A DNA stretch of 64,000 bases. It comes from Amycolatopsis roodepoortensis. GTDB taxonomy: Bacteria; Actinomycetota; Actinomycetes; Mycobacteriales; Pseudonocardiaceae. Below, one piece after another: positions 8,012-16,339 of the stretch (position 1 is the stretch's first letter; each line of letters opens with the position of its first letter). The stretch spans positions 1,674,001 to 1,738,000 of the forward strand of contig NZ_JADBEJ010000001.1 of NCBI RefSeq assembly GCF_014873915.1, in the 5' to 3' direction. A program made the position numbers and the translations under genes. The notes beneath the pieces are model-generated. The model searched no databases and was not told where the DNA came from. It saw only the letters and a list, made by a program, of their open reading frames with translations.

Positions 8012-8440
8012 TCAGGCCTTGCTCTGGTCGTTGCTCAGCCACTTCTCCGGCCGGACGCGCACCAGCACGGAGTTGTCGCTGAGCGCGCCGTCGACGTACT
8101 TCGTGCCCTCTTCGCCAGGCAGGTAGCGATGCGCGATCTTCAGCGCCTGCTCCCTGGTCGGCGGCGCGTCGTTGGCGACGACCGGCCCCTCGGCCGTCAC
8201 GTACTTGTAGGGGAAGGTCTCCGTCTGCGCGACCAGGCTGAGCCTGCCCGCCTTCTTGATCGCCTTGTCCTTGACCGAACCGCCGTCCATCCAGATCAGG
8301 AGTTCGCCGCCGGGCTCGTAGTCGTACCAGACCGGCACGGCCAGTGGGGCCCGGCCTTCCCGCTCCACGGCCAAGACCCCGATGTGGACCTCGCTCAGGA
8401 AGGCTTCCCGTTCTTCGGCGGTCATGACGAAAGACGACAT
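8012..8440 (-). CDS. pyridoxamine 5'-phosphate oxidase-family (split barrel) protein
   Basis: 142 residues with the FMN/F420-binding split-barrel fold: FLSEVHIGVLAVEREGRAPLA, PVWYDYEPGGELLIWM and GRLSLVAQTETFPYKYVTAEG (the last cut here to its key part SLVAQTETFPYKYVTAEG). This family includes actinobacterial F420-dependent reductases and simple flavin binders; substrate cannot be told. The internal ATG at 8440 is preferred over an upstream extension because the fold begins right there. Convergent with gcl, and followed upstream by a long palindrome shared with another locus. Confidence 0.8.
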   Translation of the reverse strand: MSSFVMTAEEREAFLSEVHIGVLAVEREGRAPLAVPVWYDYEPGGELLIWMDGGSVKDKAIKKAGRLSLVAQTETFPYKYVTAEGPVVANDAPPTREQALKIAHRYLPGEEGTKYVDGALSDNSVLVRVRPEKWLSNDQSKA

Positions 8441-8520
8441 CCGTGTCTCGCTTCTCTCGGTTCGGTGAGCTACGAGAAGCGATAACGCGGCCGGTCTTCG
8501 TGACATTCCGGGCGCTCGGA

Positions 8521-8566
8521 CTCGTGAGTGGTAAGGACGGTTCTAACCGTCCTTACCACTCACGAG
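8521..8566. repeat. 46-bp perfect palindrome, copy 1
   Basis: Arms CTCGTGAGTGGTAAGGACGG plus TT and the exact complement are separated by two bases (CT). It lies between the 5' end of the PPOX gene and the 3' end of the transglycosylase gene, both on the minus strand, so it can terminate or separate transcripts. A diverged copy is at 42799-42844. Confidence 0.85.
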
Positions 8567-8569
8567 GCG

Positions 8570-9763
8570 TTACGGGGTCGGGGAAGGGGTCGTGCTGGTC
8601 GGGCTCGTCTCACCGGTGTTCTCGGCCGGGGTCGAGGCCGGCGGCGCGGAAGACGTGCTGGACGGAGGAGGCGTCGTCGAGGGCGGAGGCGTGCTCGAAG
8701 GCGGTGTCGACGAGGGAGGCGTCGACGAAGGCGGCGTGCTGGTCGGCTTCGAGGGCGACGTGCTGCTCGGCGGTGTGGTGCTGCTCGGCGGGAGCGACGT
8801 GCCGGGCTGGGAGGTCGGCGGCGGCGTGGTCGTGCCGGGCGGGGGAGCGCCGGGCAGGGTCGGCACCGGGACCTCGCCGCCGGGCGTGCCGGCGGCGACG
8901 TCCGGGGAGTCGGGAGCGCCGACGGGCACCTGGCTGTCCGGCGTGGTCGCGACGCCGCCGCGGTAGGCGACCGCCCAGCGGATCACGGTGTCCACATAGG
9001 ACAGTGAGTGGTTGTAGCGGTACACGGCCACGCGTTGCGTCTGCTCGGACGTCAGGTCGACGCCGCCGGAGCACAGGTATCGACCCGAGGCGAGCGTCGC
9101 GTCGTAGATGTTGTTCGGGTTGGACTCGCCGTCGCCGTTGCCGTCGGAGGCGTAGCCCTTCCACGTCGACGGGATGAACTGCGTCGGGCCGACGGCGCGG
9201 TCCCACACCGTGTCGCCGTCGTACTTGCCGCCGTCGGTGTCCGAGATGGCTGCGAACGGCCCGGCGCCGTTGAGCTGCGGCCCGAGGATCGGTTCGAGGG
9301 TGTCGCCCTTCGCGTCGACGTAACCGCCGCGCGCGTGATTGGACTCGATGCGGCCGATACTCGCGATCAAGGCCCAGTCGATGTGGCAGCCGGGCAGTTC
9401 CTTCGCGAGGATGTCGGCCGCGTTCTTGTACGCCTTCATCATGCTGGCGGGGATGCCGAGCGCGCCCGACGGGGCGAACGCGCCGCCGACGTTGCCGCTG
9501 TAGCCGGGGACGGTCAGCGGATCCGGCGTGGGCGGCTGGGGGAGGCTGCCGTCGACGGCGATCTCCGGGACCGTGCCCGCGGGCGGCTGCCAGGCCGCGG
9601 CCTGGTTCTGCGGCGCGGCCGGTTTCGGCGCGGCGACCGGGGCGTCCGGGCCCGCCGACGCGGTGACCGCGGGCAGGACGGCGAGCGCGCCACCGGCGAG
9701 CGCGAAGGCCGTCCGGTGCCGGGCGGACAACTTGTCCGTCTGTCGAGGGCGGTGCTTCGGCAT
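8570..9763 (-). CDS. secreted lytic murein transglycosylase with Pro/Ser/Thr-rich tail
   Basis: 397 residues. The N-terminus MPKHRPRQTDKLSARHR then a hydrophobic segment ending ASAGPDA is an export signal. The SLT/MltB-like domain lies at about 100-275: IASIGRIESNHARGG carries the catalytic Glu, and AVGPTQFIPSTWKGYASD and NPNNIYDATLASGRYLCSGG are typical. It cleaves peptidoglycan outside the membrane. The last 120 residues are a low-complexity wall-spanning tail with repeated TPPSS units. Start ATG has a GGGAGA site; longer N-terminal frames are unsupported. Ends four bases from the 46-bp palindrome. Confidence 0.9.
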   Translation of the reverse strand: MPKHRPRQTDKLSARHRTAFALAGGALAVLPAVTASAGPDAPVAAPKPAAPQNQAAAWQPPAGTVPEIAVDGSLPQPPTPDPLTVPGYSGNVGGAFAPSGALGIPASMMKAYKNAADILAKELPGCHIDWALIASIGRIESNHARGGYVDAKGDTLEPILGPQLNGAGPFAAISDTDGGKYDGDTVWDRAVGPTQFIPSTWKGYASDGNGDGESNPNNIYDATLASGRYLCSGGVDLTSEQTQRVAVYRYNHSLSYVDTVIRWAVAYRGGVATTPDSQVPVGAPDSPDVAAGTPGGEVPVPTLPGAPPPGTTTPPPTSQPGTSLPPSSTTPPSSTSPSKPTSTPPSSTPPSSTPPSSTPPPSTTPPPSSTSSAPPASTPAENTGETSPTSTTPSPTP

Positions 9764-9965
9764 GTTCTCTCCCGCTAGGTCGACTCCGGGCAAAACTATC
9801 CGATACAACCGAATTTCGGGGACGACGCAACGAAAAACCCGCGAACCTGTCGAGTTTTCGTCCGCCCGGCACAAGACCTTCGTAGTGAAGTTGTCAATTT
9901 CACGCTGAGTTCACCGAACCGTCAGCAGAATCCTCGCTCGCTCCGCGGAGGTGGTCTGAACCGCG

Positions 9966-10007
9966 TGCAAAGAGACCTTTGCACAATCTTCTTTGCACGG
10001 CTACCTT
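9966..10007 (+). promoter_or_regulatory. promoter and operator of the ArsR-like gene
   Basis: TGCAAAG at 9966-9972 and CTTTGCA at 9977-9983 are perfect inverted half-sites four bases apart; a third CTTTGCA is at 9991-9997. A possible -35 TTGCAC (9979-9984) and -10 TACCTT (10002-10007) are 17 bases apart. The -10 ends six bases before the ATG, which implies a leaderless message. The dyad overlaps the -35, as expected for autorepression. Confidence 0.6.
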
Positions 10008-10013
10008 GGTGTC

Positions 10014-10592
10014 ATGACCGGTCCGCCGCCACCCGAAGAGATCGCCGACGCCGCCGTGCTCAAGGCGGTGATGCACCCGCTGCGCCGCCGGATCATGGAG
10101 GCGCTGGGTCGCGGACCCGCGACGGCGACGAAGCTGGCCAAGGAACTGGGGGAGAGTTCGGGCGCGACTAGCTACCACCTGCGGGAACTGGCGAAATACG
10201 ACTTCGTCGACGAGGCGCCGGAGCTCGCGCACGGCAAGGAGCGCTGGTGGCGTGCCCGGCCGCGCGACATCCGCTGGCCTCGGCACAGCGAGCAGAACGA
10301 CGAGATGCGCGCCGTGTTCGACGAGGCGCAGCGCGCCGCGTTCACCGAGGACCTCGAACAGCTGGCGCGTTTCCTCGAGCGACGCGGTGAGCTGGGCGAA
10401 TGGGGTGACGCGCTGGTGTTCTCCCGCGGCTCGGTCTATCTGAACCTCGAAGAGCTCAAGGAGTTCTTCGACGAGTACCTGGACCTGCTGCGCCGCTATT
10501 GGCGGCCGGAACCCGGTCCGGACGCGCGGAAGGTGCTCGTGCGCTGGACGGCGTTCCCGGACGCCGACGGGGAGGTGAGGGAAGGGAAGTAA
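10014..10592 (+). CDS. ArsR-family winged-helix regulator
   Basis: 192 residues. The N-terminal third is a winged helix: AVLKAVMHPLRRRIMEALGR then ATKLAKELGESSGATSYHLRELAKYDFVDE. The rest is helical and acidic (LEELKEFFDEYLDLLRRYWRPE), the layout of HTH_20-type regulators that sense small ligands. No metal-binding Cys pair is seen, so it is not a classic arsenic sensor. No ribosome site precedes the ATG; a -10-like hexamer six bases upstream suggests leaderless translation. The target is unknown; autoregulation through the TGCAAAG dyad is likely. The acylase gene downstream follows after a hairpin. Confidence 0.85.
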   Translation: MTGPPPPEEIADAAVLKAVMHPLRRRIMEALGRGPATATKLAKELGESSGATSYHLRELAKYDFVDEAPELAHGKERWWRARPRDIRWPRHSEQNDEMRAVFDEAQRAAFTEDLEQLARFLERRGELGEWGDALVFSRGSVYLNLEELKEFFDEYLDLLRRYWRPEPGPDARKVLVRWTAFPDADGEVREGK

Positions 10593-10593
10593 A

Positions 10594-10625
10594 ACCGGTG
10601 GGAGAGCGGCCACTCGACCACCGGT
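10594..10625 (+). terminator. hairpin after the ArsR-like gene
   Basis: ACCGGTGG and CCACCGGT form a perfect 8-bp stem around a 16-base loop directly after the stop codon. Confidence 0.5.
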
Positions 10626-10628
10626 AAC

Positions 10629-10663
10629 GCGTCACCACGCCGGACGGCGTGTCTTCACGAACG
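10629..10663 (+). repeat. 35-bp hairpin repeat, copy A (upstream of acylase)
   Basis: Contains CACGCCG-GA-CGGCGTG then TCTTCACGAACG. It is 33/35 identical to copy B at 14379-14413, and the two differences (G to C and C to G) are the two members of one stem pair, so pairing is kept. It sits 25 bases before the acylase start codon. Confidence 0.75.
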
Positions 10664-10687
10664 ACTCCACAGACAAGGGGGAGCAGC

Positions 10688-13009
10688 ATGCTGCTCTGGA
10701 AGAGGATCGCGGCCGTCTGCGCCGCGGCGGGCCTGCTCGCGGCGGGGACCGCGACGGCCGCGCAACCGCCGGACGGGGTATCCCGGCCGGACGCCACCAT
10801 CCGCTACACCGAATACGGCATCCCGCATATCGTCGCGAACGACTGGGCGGACCTGGGCTTCGGGCAGGGGTTCGCCGCGGCCAAGGACAACATCTGCGCG
10901 ATCGCGGACGTCGCGGTCACCACGCGGGCCGAGCGTTCCCGCTGGCTGGGGCCCGACGCGCCGCCGACGAGCGGAGTGAGCCAGGCGAGCACGAACCTCG
11001 CGAGCGACCTGTACTTCCAAGGCCTGAACGACAGCGGGGTGATCGAGCGGCTCCTTTCGGCGCCCGCGCCGCGCGGGCCGTACCGGGAGGTCCGCGAACT
11101 GATCCGCGGGTACGTCGAGGGGGTCAACAAGTACCTGCGCACCGGTGAGATCACCGATCCGGCCTGCCGGGGCGCCGGCTGGCTGAAGCCGATCACCGAA
11201 CTCGACGTCCACCGGCACGCCCACGCGGTCGGCATGATCTTCGGTCAGGGCGGTGTCGCGGACTCGATCACCGCGTCGGCGCCGGGTGCGCCGCCCGCGG
11301 GCCGCGGTACCGAACAGATGCTGGGAGAGACCGGGATCGGCAGCAACGCGATCGCGGTCGGTTCGGCCGCGTCTGCGAACGGACGTGGCGTCTCGCTGGC
11401 CAACCCGCACCTGCCGTGGCAGCTGAGCGGCACCAGGCTGTGGCAGTCGCAGATGACGCTGCCCGGCAAGCTGAACGTCAGTGGCGCCGGTATCCCCGGC
11501 ATTCCGCTCATGTGGCTGGGACACAACGAAACCGCCGCCTGGAGCGGGACCGCGACCGACACCACGCGTACGTACACGCTGTTCGAGCTGAAGCTCGTGC
11601 CCGGCTCGCCGACGACGTATCTGGTCGACGGGAAGCCCGAGCGGATGCGCCGCCATGACGTGAGTGTCCTGTCCCGCAAGGCGGACGGCACCCTGGAACG
11701 GGTCGTACGTCCACAGTGGACGACCAGGTACGGACCGGTGACGACCCGGCTCGGGCAACGGGAATTGCCGTGGACGGCATCGACGGCGTTCACCATCGCG
11801 GACGCCAACGCCACGAACCTCGGGATGACGAACTCGATGTTCGCGATCGCCCGCGGCCGGACGGCGGGGGAGATGATCGGCGCGGTCCGCGAGACACAAG
11901 GGTTGCCCTGGATGAACATCCTCGCCACCGACGACCGCGGCCGGGTGGAGTTCAGCCAGATCCACGGGGTCCCGCACGTCACCGACGAGAAGGCGGCGCG
12001 CTGCAACACCCCATTGGGCAAGGAACTGTTCGACGCTGACGGCGTCGCGGTGCTCGATGGCTCCAAGACTGCCTGCGCTTGGGGGCGTGACAGGGACGCG
12101 CTGCGGCCGGGTGTCTTCGGCCCGTCCAGCCTGCCGAGCCTGAGCCGCACCGACTACGTGGCGAACTCGAACGACAGCTACTGGCTGCCCAATCCCGCGG
12201 TGCCGAAGACCGGTTTCCCCCGGATCGTGGGCCCGGCCCGCTACGAACAGAACATGCGGACGCGAGGCGGCTTCGTCGAGATCGCGGATCAGCTGAAGAA
12301 GGGCGGCTTCACCGGGCAAGCGATGCGGGACCTGATGTTCTCGCACCGGGACCACGCCGCCGAACTCGTCCGGGCCGACGTCGTCGCGATGTGCCGCGCG
12401 ATGCCGGGGATGGAGGCCGCGTGCGCCGCGCTGGCGGCTTGGGACGGCCGTTCGGACGCGGACAGCCGGGGCGCGCTGCTGTTCGACCGGTTCTGGGCTC
12501 TCGTCGATCGCATGGGTTCGTCGATCTGGAAGGTCCCGTTCGACGCCAAGGATCCGGTCCACACGCCGAACACCCTCGACACGGGTAACGCGGCGATCCG
12601 CCAGGCGCTTTCCGCTGCCGTCGCGGAGTTGCAGGCGGCGAAGATCCCGCTCGACGCGCCGTACGGCGACAACCACTACGTCGTCCGTGACGGCCGGAAG
12701 ATCCCGCTGGGCGGCGGAACCGCGGCTCGCGGCGTCTACGACTCCCTGGGCGGCCCTTGGGATCCGGCCCGTGGGTACACCGAGTTCACGCACGGCGGAA
12801 CGTACCTGCACGTCGTGGCGTTCAACGGGACCGGCTGCCCGGACACGACGACGCTGATGACCTACTCGCAGTCCGCGAACCCGGAGTCCGCGCACCACAG
12901 CGACCAGACGGAGCTGTACTCGCGCAAGCGATGGGTCACCGAACGGTACTGCGAGAAGGACATCCTCGCGTCGCCGTCGCTGGAGGTCATCCGGGTGAGC
13001 AGGCGATGA
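10688..13009 (+). CDS. secreted penicillin acylase-family N-terminal nucleophile amidase
   Basis: 773 residues. A signal peptide MLLWKRIAAVCAAAGLLAAG ends near TAAQ. The precursor should self-cleave at Gly218-Ser219 in GETGIGSNAIAVGS, giving a small alpha chain and a beta chain starting Ser219, the Ntn nucleophile; SANGRGVSLANPHLPW after it is typical. The GSNA context is closer to aculeacin-A/acyl-homoserine-lactone acylases than to E. coli penicillin G acylase, so substrates may be lipopeptides or acyl-homoserine lactones; this is inference. GGGGGAG precedes the ATG. Overlaps the hydrolase start by four bases (ATGA), so the two are coupled. Confidence 0.88.
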   Translation: MLLWKRIAAVCAAAGLLAAGTATAAQPPDGVSRPDATIRYTEYGIPHIVANDWADLGFGQGFAAAKDNICAIADVAVTTRAERSRWLGPDAPPTSGVSQASTNLASDLYFQGLNDSGVIERLLSAPAPRGPYREVRELIRGYVEGVNKYLRTGEITDPACRGAGWLKPITELDVHRHAHAVGMIFGQGGVADSITASAPGAPPAGRGTEQMLGETGIGSNAIAVGSAASANGRGVSLANPHLPWQLSGTRLWQSQMTLPGKLNVSGAGIPGIPLMWLGHNETAAWSGTATDTTRTYTLFELKLVPGSPTTYLVDGKPERMRRHDVSVLSRKADGTLERVVRPQWTTRYGPVTTRLGQRELPWTASTAFTIADANATNLGMTNSMFAIARGRTAGEMIGAVRETQGLPWMNILATDDRGRVEFSQIHGVPHVTDEKAARCNTPLGKELFDADGVAVLDGSKTACAWGRDRDALRPGVFGPSSLPSLSRTDYVANSNDSYWLPNPAVPKTGFPRIVGPARYEQNMRTRGGFVEIADQLKKGGFTGQAMRDLMFSHRDHAAELVRADVVAMCRAMPGMEAACAALAAWDGRSDADSRGALLFDRFWALVDRMGSSIWKVPFDAKDPVHTPNTLDTGNAAIRQALSAAVAELQAAKIPLDAPYGDNHYVVRDGRKIPLGGGTAARGVYDSLGGPWDPARGYTEFTHGGTYLHVVAFNGTGCPDTTTLMTYSQSANPESAHHSDQTELYSRKRWVTERYCEKDILASPSLEVIRVSRR

Positions 13010-14328
13010 TCGCCGCGTTGCTCGCGGCCGTCGTGGCGGTCTCGTCACCGCTGCCCGCCGCGGCTCCGGACGGCGAAGTCTCGTTCACCAGCCACGGGGT
13101 CACCCTGCGGGGAACGGTGGTCGCGCCGGCGGGCGGCGGTCCGGCGCCGGGCATCGTCATGGTGCACGGATCCGGCGAACACGACCGGGAAGACTACCGC
13201 GCCGAGGCGGAATCCTTCGCCAAGGCGGGGATCGCGACCTTGATCTACGACAAGCGGACCGAGGGCTATTCGCTGTTCGAGCGGGACTACTCGGTACTGG
13301 CCGAGGACGCTCTCGCGGCCGTCCAGGCGCTGCGTTCGCGCCCGGGAGTGGATCCGGCCCGCGTAGGCGTATGGGGTCTGAGCGAAGGAGGCTGGGTCGC
13401 GCCGCTGGCGGCCTCGAAGTCGAAGGACGTCGCCTTCGTGGTCACAGTCGGGGCGAATGGCGTTTCGCCCGACCGCCAGCAGTCGTGGGCCTTCGAGACC
13501 TACCTGCGCCGAGGCGGTGTCACCGGTTCGATGGTGGACATGGTGTCGTCGACGAACATGCGCACCCTCGCGGGCGCGGGCGTGTTCCCCGAGGCCGGCT
13601 ACGACCCGGTCCCGGTGCTGGAGAAGGTGCGTCAGCCGGTGCTCGGGCTGTGGGGTGAACTGGATCGGCTCACCCCGCCCGGCGAGGCCGTCCGGATCTT
13701 CCGGGAGACGCTGGACCGGGCCGGGAACCGCCAGTACACGCTGAAGGTGTTCCCGCAGGCCCAACACGGGCTCCGGCGGACCACTGACGGTTTCGACAAG
13801 CTCGACGGCTTCGCTCCCGGCTACCTCGACCTCGTCGCGAACTGGGTGACCGGAGCGAAGGAAGGGCCGTCCGCCGACCCGCCACCGGTCCAGGCGAGCC
13901 AAAGTGCCGCGCTGGCACCGCTCGCCTGGTACGAGGCGCCGTGGCTGCAGATCGGGGTCTGGGCGCTGGCGTTGCTGGCGTTCGCGGCCTACCCGGTGAC
14001 GGCGTTGTTCCGCCGTCGTAAGGAGGTTCCGCTCGCCGGGCCCGCACGCTGGCTGGCGTCGGCCGGCCTGCTCGGGACGGTGGGATTTCTCGTCTACTAC
14101 GTCGTGCTGACGACGGGGGCGGCGATGGCGCCGGGCCCGGTCCTTTTAGGACGGACGTTGCCATGGCTCGCGTTGCAGCTGATCGCGGTCGGGGTCGCCG
14201 CCGGGGCGGTGACCGCGGTCTCGTGGTGGCGGAGGAAGGAACGCGGGGGAGTGCGTGTCGGCCTGCTGCTGGCCGGGGCCGTGCTGTTCGTCCCGTGGGC
14301 CGTCCACTGGGGACTGCTGGTGCCGTGA
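13006..14328 (+). CDS. alpha/beta hydrolase with four C-terminal membrane segments
   Basis: 440 residues. After a signal-like N-terminus (MIAALLAAVVAVSSPLPAAA) comes an alpha/beta hydrolase domain: oxyanion region MVHGSGEHDRE, nucleophile elbow GLSEGG, acid WGELDRLTPP, and His in AQHGL. About residue 305 onward are four hydrophobic segments (for example IGVWALALLAFAAYPVTALF and LLAGAVLFVPWAVHWGLL) separated by RRRKE and WWRRKE loops. The fusion of an extracytoplasmic esterase to a small membrane module is unusual. Coupled to the acylase gene; they may act on the same extracellular substrate. Confidence 0.8.
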   Translation: MIAALLAAVVAVSSPLPAAAPDGEVSFTSHGVTLRGTVVAPAGGGPAPGIVMVHGSGEHDREDYRAEAESFAKAGIATLIYDKRTEGYSLFERDYSVLAEDALAAVQALRSRPGVDPARVGVWGLSEGGWVAPLAASKSKDVAFVVTVGANGVSPDRQQSWAFETYLRRGGVTGSMVDMVSSTNMRTLAGAGVFPEAGYDPVPVLEKVRQPVLGLWGELDRLTPPGEAVRIFRETLDRAGNRQYTLKVFPQAQHGLRRTTDGFDKLDGFAPGYLDLVANWVTGAKEGPSADPPPVQASQSAALAPLAWYEAPWLQIGVWALALLAFAAYPVTALFRRRKEVPLAGPARWLASAGLLGTVGFLVYYVVLTTGAAMAPGPVLLGRTLPWLALQLIAVGVAAGAVTAVSWWRRKERGGVRVGLLLAGAVLFVPWAVHWGLLVP

Positions 14329-14334
14329 AATGAG

Positions 14335-14366
14335 CCTGGGTGCCGGGCGGCCACCCGGCACCCAGG
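14335..14366 (+). terminator. terminator of the acylase-hydrolase operon
   Basis: CCTGGGTGCCGGG and its exact complement, a 13-bp stem with a 6-base loop, six bases after the stop; no U-run. Confidence 0.75.
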
Positions 14367-14378
14367 CGAACGGAAGCC

Positions 14379-14413
14379 GCGTCACCACGCCCGAGGGCGT
14401 GTCTTCACGAACG
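14379..14413 (+). repeat. 35-bp hairpin repeat, copy B (downstream of hydrolase)
   Basis: Contains CACGCCC-GA-GGGCGTG then TCTTCACGAACG. Pairs with copy A at 10629-10663; together they bracket the acylase and hydrolase genes as direct repeats. Confidence 0.75.
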
Positions 14414-14434
14414 GACCTCCGGTTCAGAAGATAC

Positions 14435-15235
14435 TCAGGACTTCGGGGTGACGGCGAACCGGCGCAGCTGCAGCGCCGGGTTCTTGGCGCGTACCTCGGA
14501 GATCCGCTCGGCGGAGACCTCGCCGGTCGCGGTGCCCGTGCGCTCGCCGAGCGAGGCGACGACGACGCCCATCGGGTCGACGATCATGCTGTGGCCCGAA
14601 CCCGCCGGCGCGGCTTGCCCCGCCGCGACGAGGTAGATCGTGTTTTCGATCGCCCTGGCCCGGACCAGGGTGGTCCAGTGGTCCTCCTTGAGCGGGCCGG
14701 GCATCCACTCCGCGGGCAGCAGCACCGCGTCCGCGCCCGCGTCGACCAGGCGGCGGGTGACCTCCGGGAACCTCAGGTCGTAGCAGGTCTGGAGACCGAA
14801 GGTGATCCCGTCGACCTCGAACGTCTCCGGCGCTTCGATGTCGCCGGGCCGGACCAGTTCCGATTCGCGGAAACCGAAGGCGTCGTACAGGTGAAGCTTG
14901 CGGTAGAGCGCGGCGATCGCGCCGTCGGGGCCGGCCGCGACCAGCGTGTTCGAGATCCGCTCGCCGCCGGGGAGCGCTTCGTTGATGCCCGCGACGACGG
15001 TGATCTGCCGGTCCTTCGCGAGGCCGCGCAGCTCGGTGACGAACGGCCCGTCGAGTTCTTCGGCCGAGGTCACGAATTCCCGGCTCATCGTCGGTACGGT
15101 GAACAGCGAGTACTCGGGCAGGGCGACCACCCGCGCACCGCGGTCGGCCGCTTCGCCGACGAGGGAGGCGACTCGGGCGAGGTTGGCCTCTTTGTCGTTG
15201 CCAGGCGCGAACTGCGCCACCGCGACGTGCACCAT
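14435..15235 (-). CDS. carbon-nitrogen hydrolase (nitrilase superfamily)
   Basis: 266 residues. The catalytic triad is visible: Glu in VVALPEYSLF (about 42), Lys in LYRKLHLYDAFGF (about 110) and Cys in GLQTCYDLRFPEV (about 145). It should hydrolyse an amide such as an omega-amide or deaminated glutathione-type substrate in the cytoplasm. The ATG at 15235 follows GGAAGGGG. It is divergent from a GntR regulator, with a TTGTATACA-type operator between, so it is probably that regulator's target. Confidence 0.87.
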   Translation of the reverse strand: MVHVAVAQFAPGNDKEANLARVASLVGEAADRGARVVALPEYSLFTVPTMSREFVTSAEELDGPFVTELRGLAKDRQITVVAGINEALPGGERISNTLVAAGPDGAIAALYRKLHLYDAFGFRESELVRPGDIEAPETFEVDGITFGLQTCYDLRFPEVTRRLVDAGADAVLLPAEWMPGPLKEDHWTTLVRARAIENTIYLVAAGQAAPAGSGHSMIVDPMGVVVASLGERTGTATGEVSAERISEVRAKNPALQLRRFAVTPKS

Positions 15236-15263
15236 GGGACCCCTTCCAATCAGTGGAACTCTT

Positions 15264-15280
15264 GTATACATGATGGATAC
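15264..15280. promoter_or_regulatory. candidate GntR (FadR/FCD) operator
   Basis: GTATACATGATGGATAC, an imperfect 17-base palindrome beginning inside TTGTATACA, sits between the divergent nitrilase and GntR genes, 29 bases upstream of the nitrilase start. FadR-subfamily proteins commonly bind such sites. Confidence 0.55.
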
Positions 15281-15338
15281 TTGGCTGGTCCAGGTGTAGG
15301 CTCTGTCGCGGAAAGTGACGGAATAGAGGGGGAACGAG

Positions 15339-15998
15339 ATGACTGTGACCGCCGAAGGGGGCGGCCCGGCGCGCGAGCGGGTCTACACGTGGCTGCGCGA
15401 CGGAATCATCTCGGGTGAGCTGGAAGGCGGCCGCTTCCTCGACGAGATGTGGGTTTCCGGCGTCGTCGGCGTCTCCAGGACGCCGGTGCGCGAGGCGTTC
15501 CACCGCCTGGCCGCCGAGCGGTTCATCAGCCTCCTGCCCCGCAAGGGCGCCCAGGTGCGCACGGTCACCGCCAGGGAACTTGAAGAGGTGTACCAGAGCA
15601 GGCGGCTGATCGAAGGCCATGCCATCGCCGCGCTCTGCGCGAACCGGGCGGGCGCTCCGGCCGAACTGCCGGAACTCATCGAGGCGATGGTGAGCTCCGG
15701 CGCCGAACGCGACTGGTTCGCCGTTTCGGGGTTCGACCGCCGGTTCCACCGCGCCATCGTGAACGCCGCGGGCAACACCGTCCTGACCGAGCTGTACGAC
15801 ACGCTCCGGTCACGGCAGCAGCGGGTCACGGTCCGCGCGCTGGAAGCCCGCCCGGAGCGGCTGACGGTGATCAACGAGGAACACCGGGCGCTGGTCGCCG
15901 CCCTGAACGCCCATGACGTCAAAGAGGCGTCACGGCTGCTGGAGGAGCATCTGCGCCCGGTGTCCGAAGTGATGTCGGCGCTGCCGCAGGAGGGCTGA
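15339..15998 (+). CDS. GntR-family regulator, FadR/FCD type
   Basis: 219 residues. The winged helix covers residues 5-75 (VYTWLRDGIISGELEGGRF, VSRTPVREAFHRLAAER). The FCD ligand domain follows: YQSRRLIEGHAIAALC, FDRRFHRAIVNAAGNTVL with metal-type His, and EEHRALVAALNAHD. It binds a small carboxylic acid or amide-related effector, presumably linked to the divergent nitrilase. The ATG has GAGGGGG upstream. The gene ends six bases before gerW-like coding sequence, so both may share a transcript. Confidence 0.88.
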   Translation: MTVTAEGGGPARERVYTWLRDGIISGELEGGRFLDEMWVSGVVGVSRTPVREAFHRLAAERFISLLPRKGAQVRTVTARELEEVYQSRRLIEGHAIAALCANRAGAPAELPELIEAMVSSGAERDWFAVSGFDRRFHRAIVNAAGNTVLTELYDTLRSRQQRVTVRALEARPERLTVINEEHRALVAALNAHDVKEASRLLEEHLRPVSEVMSALPQEG

Positions 15999-16003
15999 CC
16001 TCG

Positions 16004-16339
16004 ATGGGACTCGAAAAGGTCGTCGGCGCCATGCGTGACAACCTCACCGTCCGGCGCGTCTACGGCGAACCCGTCGAGAAGGACGGCGTCGTGGTCATCC
16101 CGGCCGCGAGGGTGATCGGCGGCGGAGGCGGCGGGCACGGCGCGGAGCAGGACAAGGAAGGGGAGGGCGGCGGTTTCATCCTCGCCGCGCGGCCTGTCGG
16201 CGCGTACGTCCTCAAAGGCGGCGAGGTCCGCTGGGTCCCGGCGGTGGACGTGACCTTCCTCGGCGCGGTCTTCGCGATCACGGTCGCCGCGATCCACCGG
16301 CGCCGGCTATCCCGGCGAGGATCAGCTCGATCCCGGTGA
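16004..16339 (+). CDS. GerW/YtfJ-family protein
   Basis: 111 residues with the family layout: an N-terminal MRDNLTVRRVYGEPVEKDGVVVIPAARV segment (key part RRVYGEPVEKDGVVVIP), a GGGGGGHG glycine run, GGFILAARPVGAYVLKGGEV, and a hydrophobic C-terminal stretch AVDVTFLGAVFAITVAAI. In Bacillus the family is a spore protein; in actinobacteria its role is unclear. Ribosome site AGGAGG precedes the ATG. The last 62 bases overlap the convergent TetR gene. Confidence 0.85.
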   Translation: MGLEKVVGAMRDNLTVRRVYGEPVEKDGVVVIPAARVIGGGGGGHGAEQDKEGEGGGFILAARPVGAYVLKGGEVRWVPAVDVTFLGAVFAITVAAIHRRRLSRRGSARSR

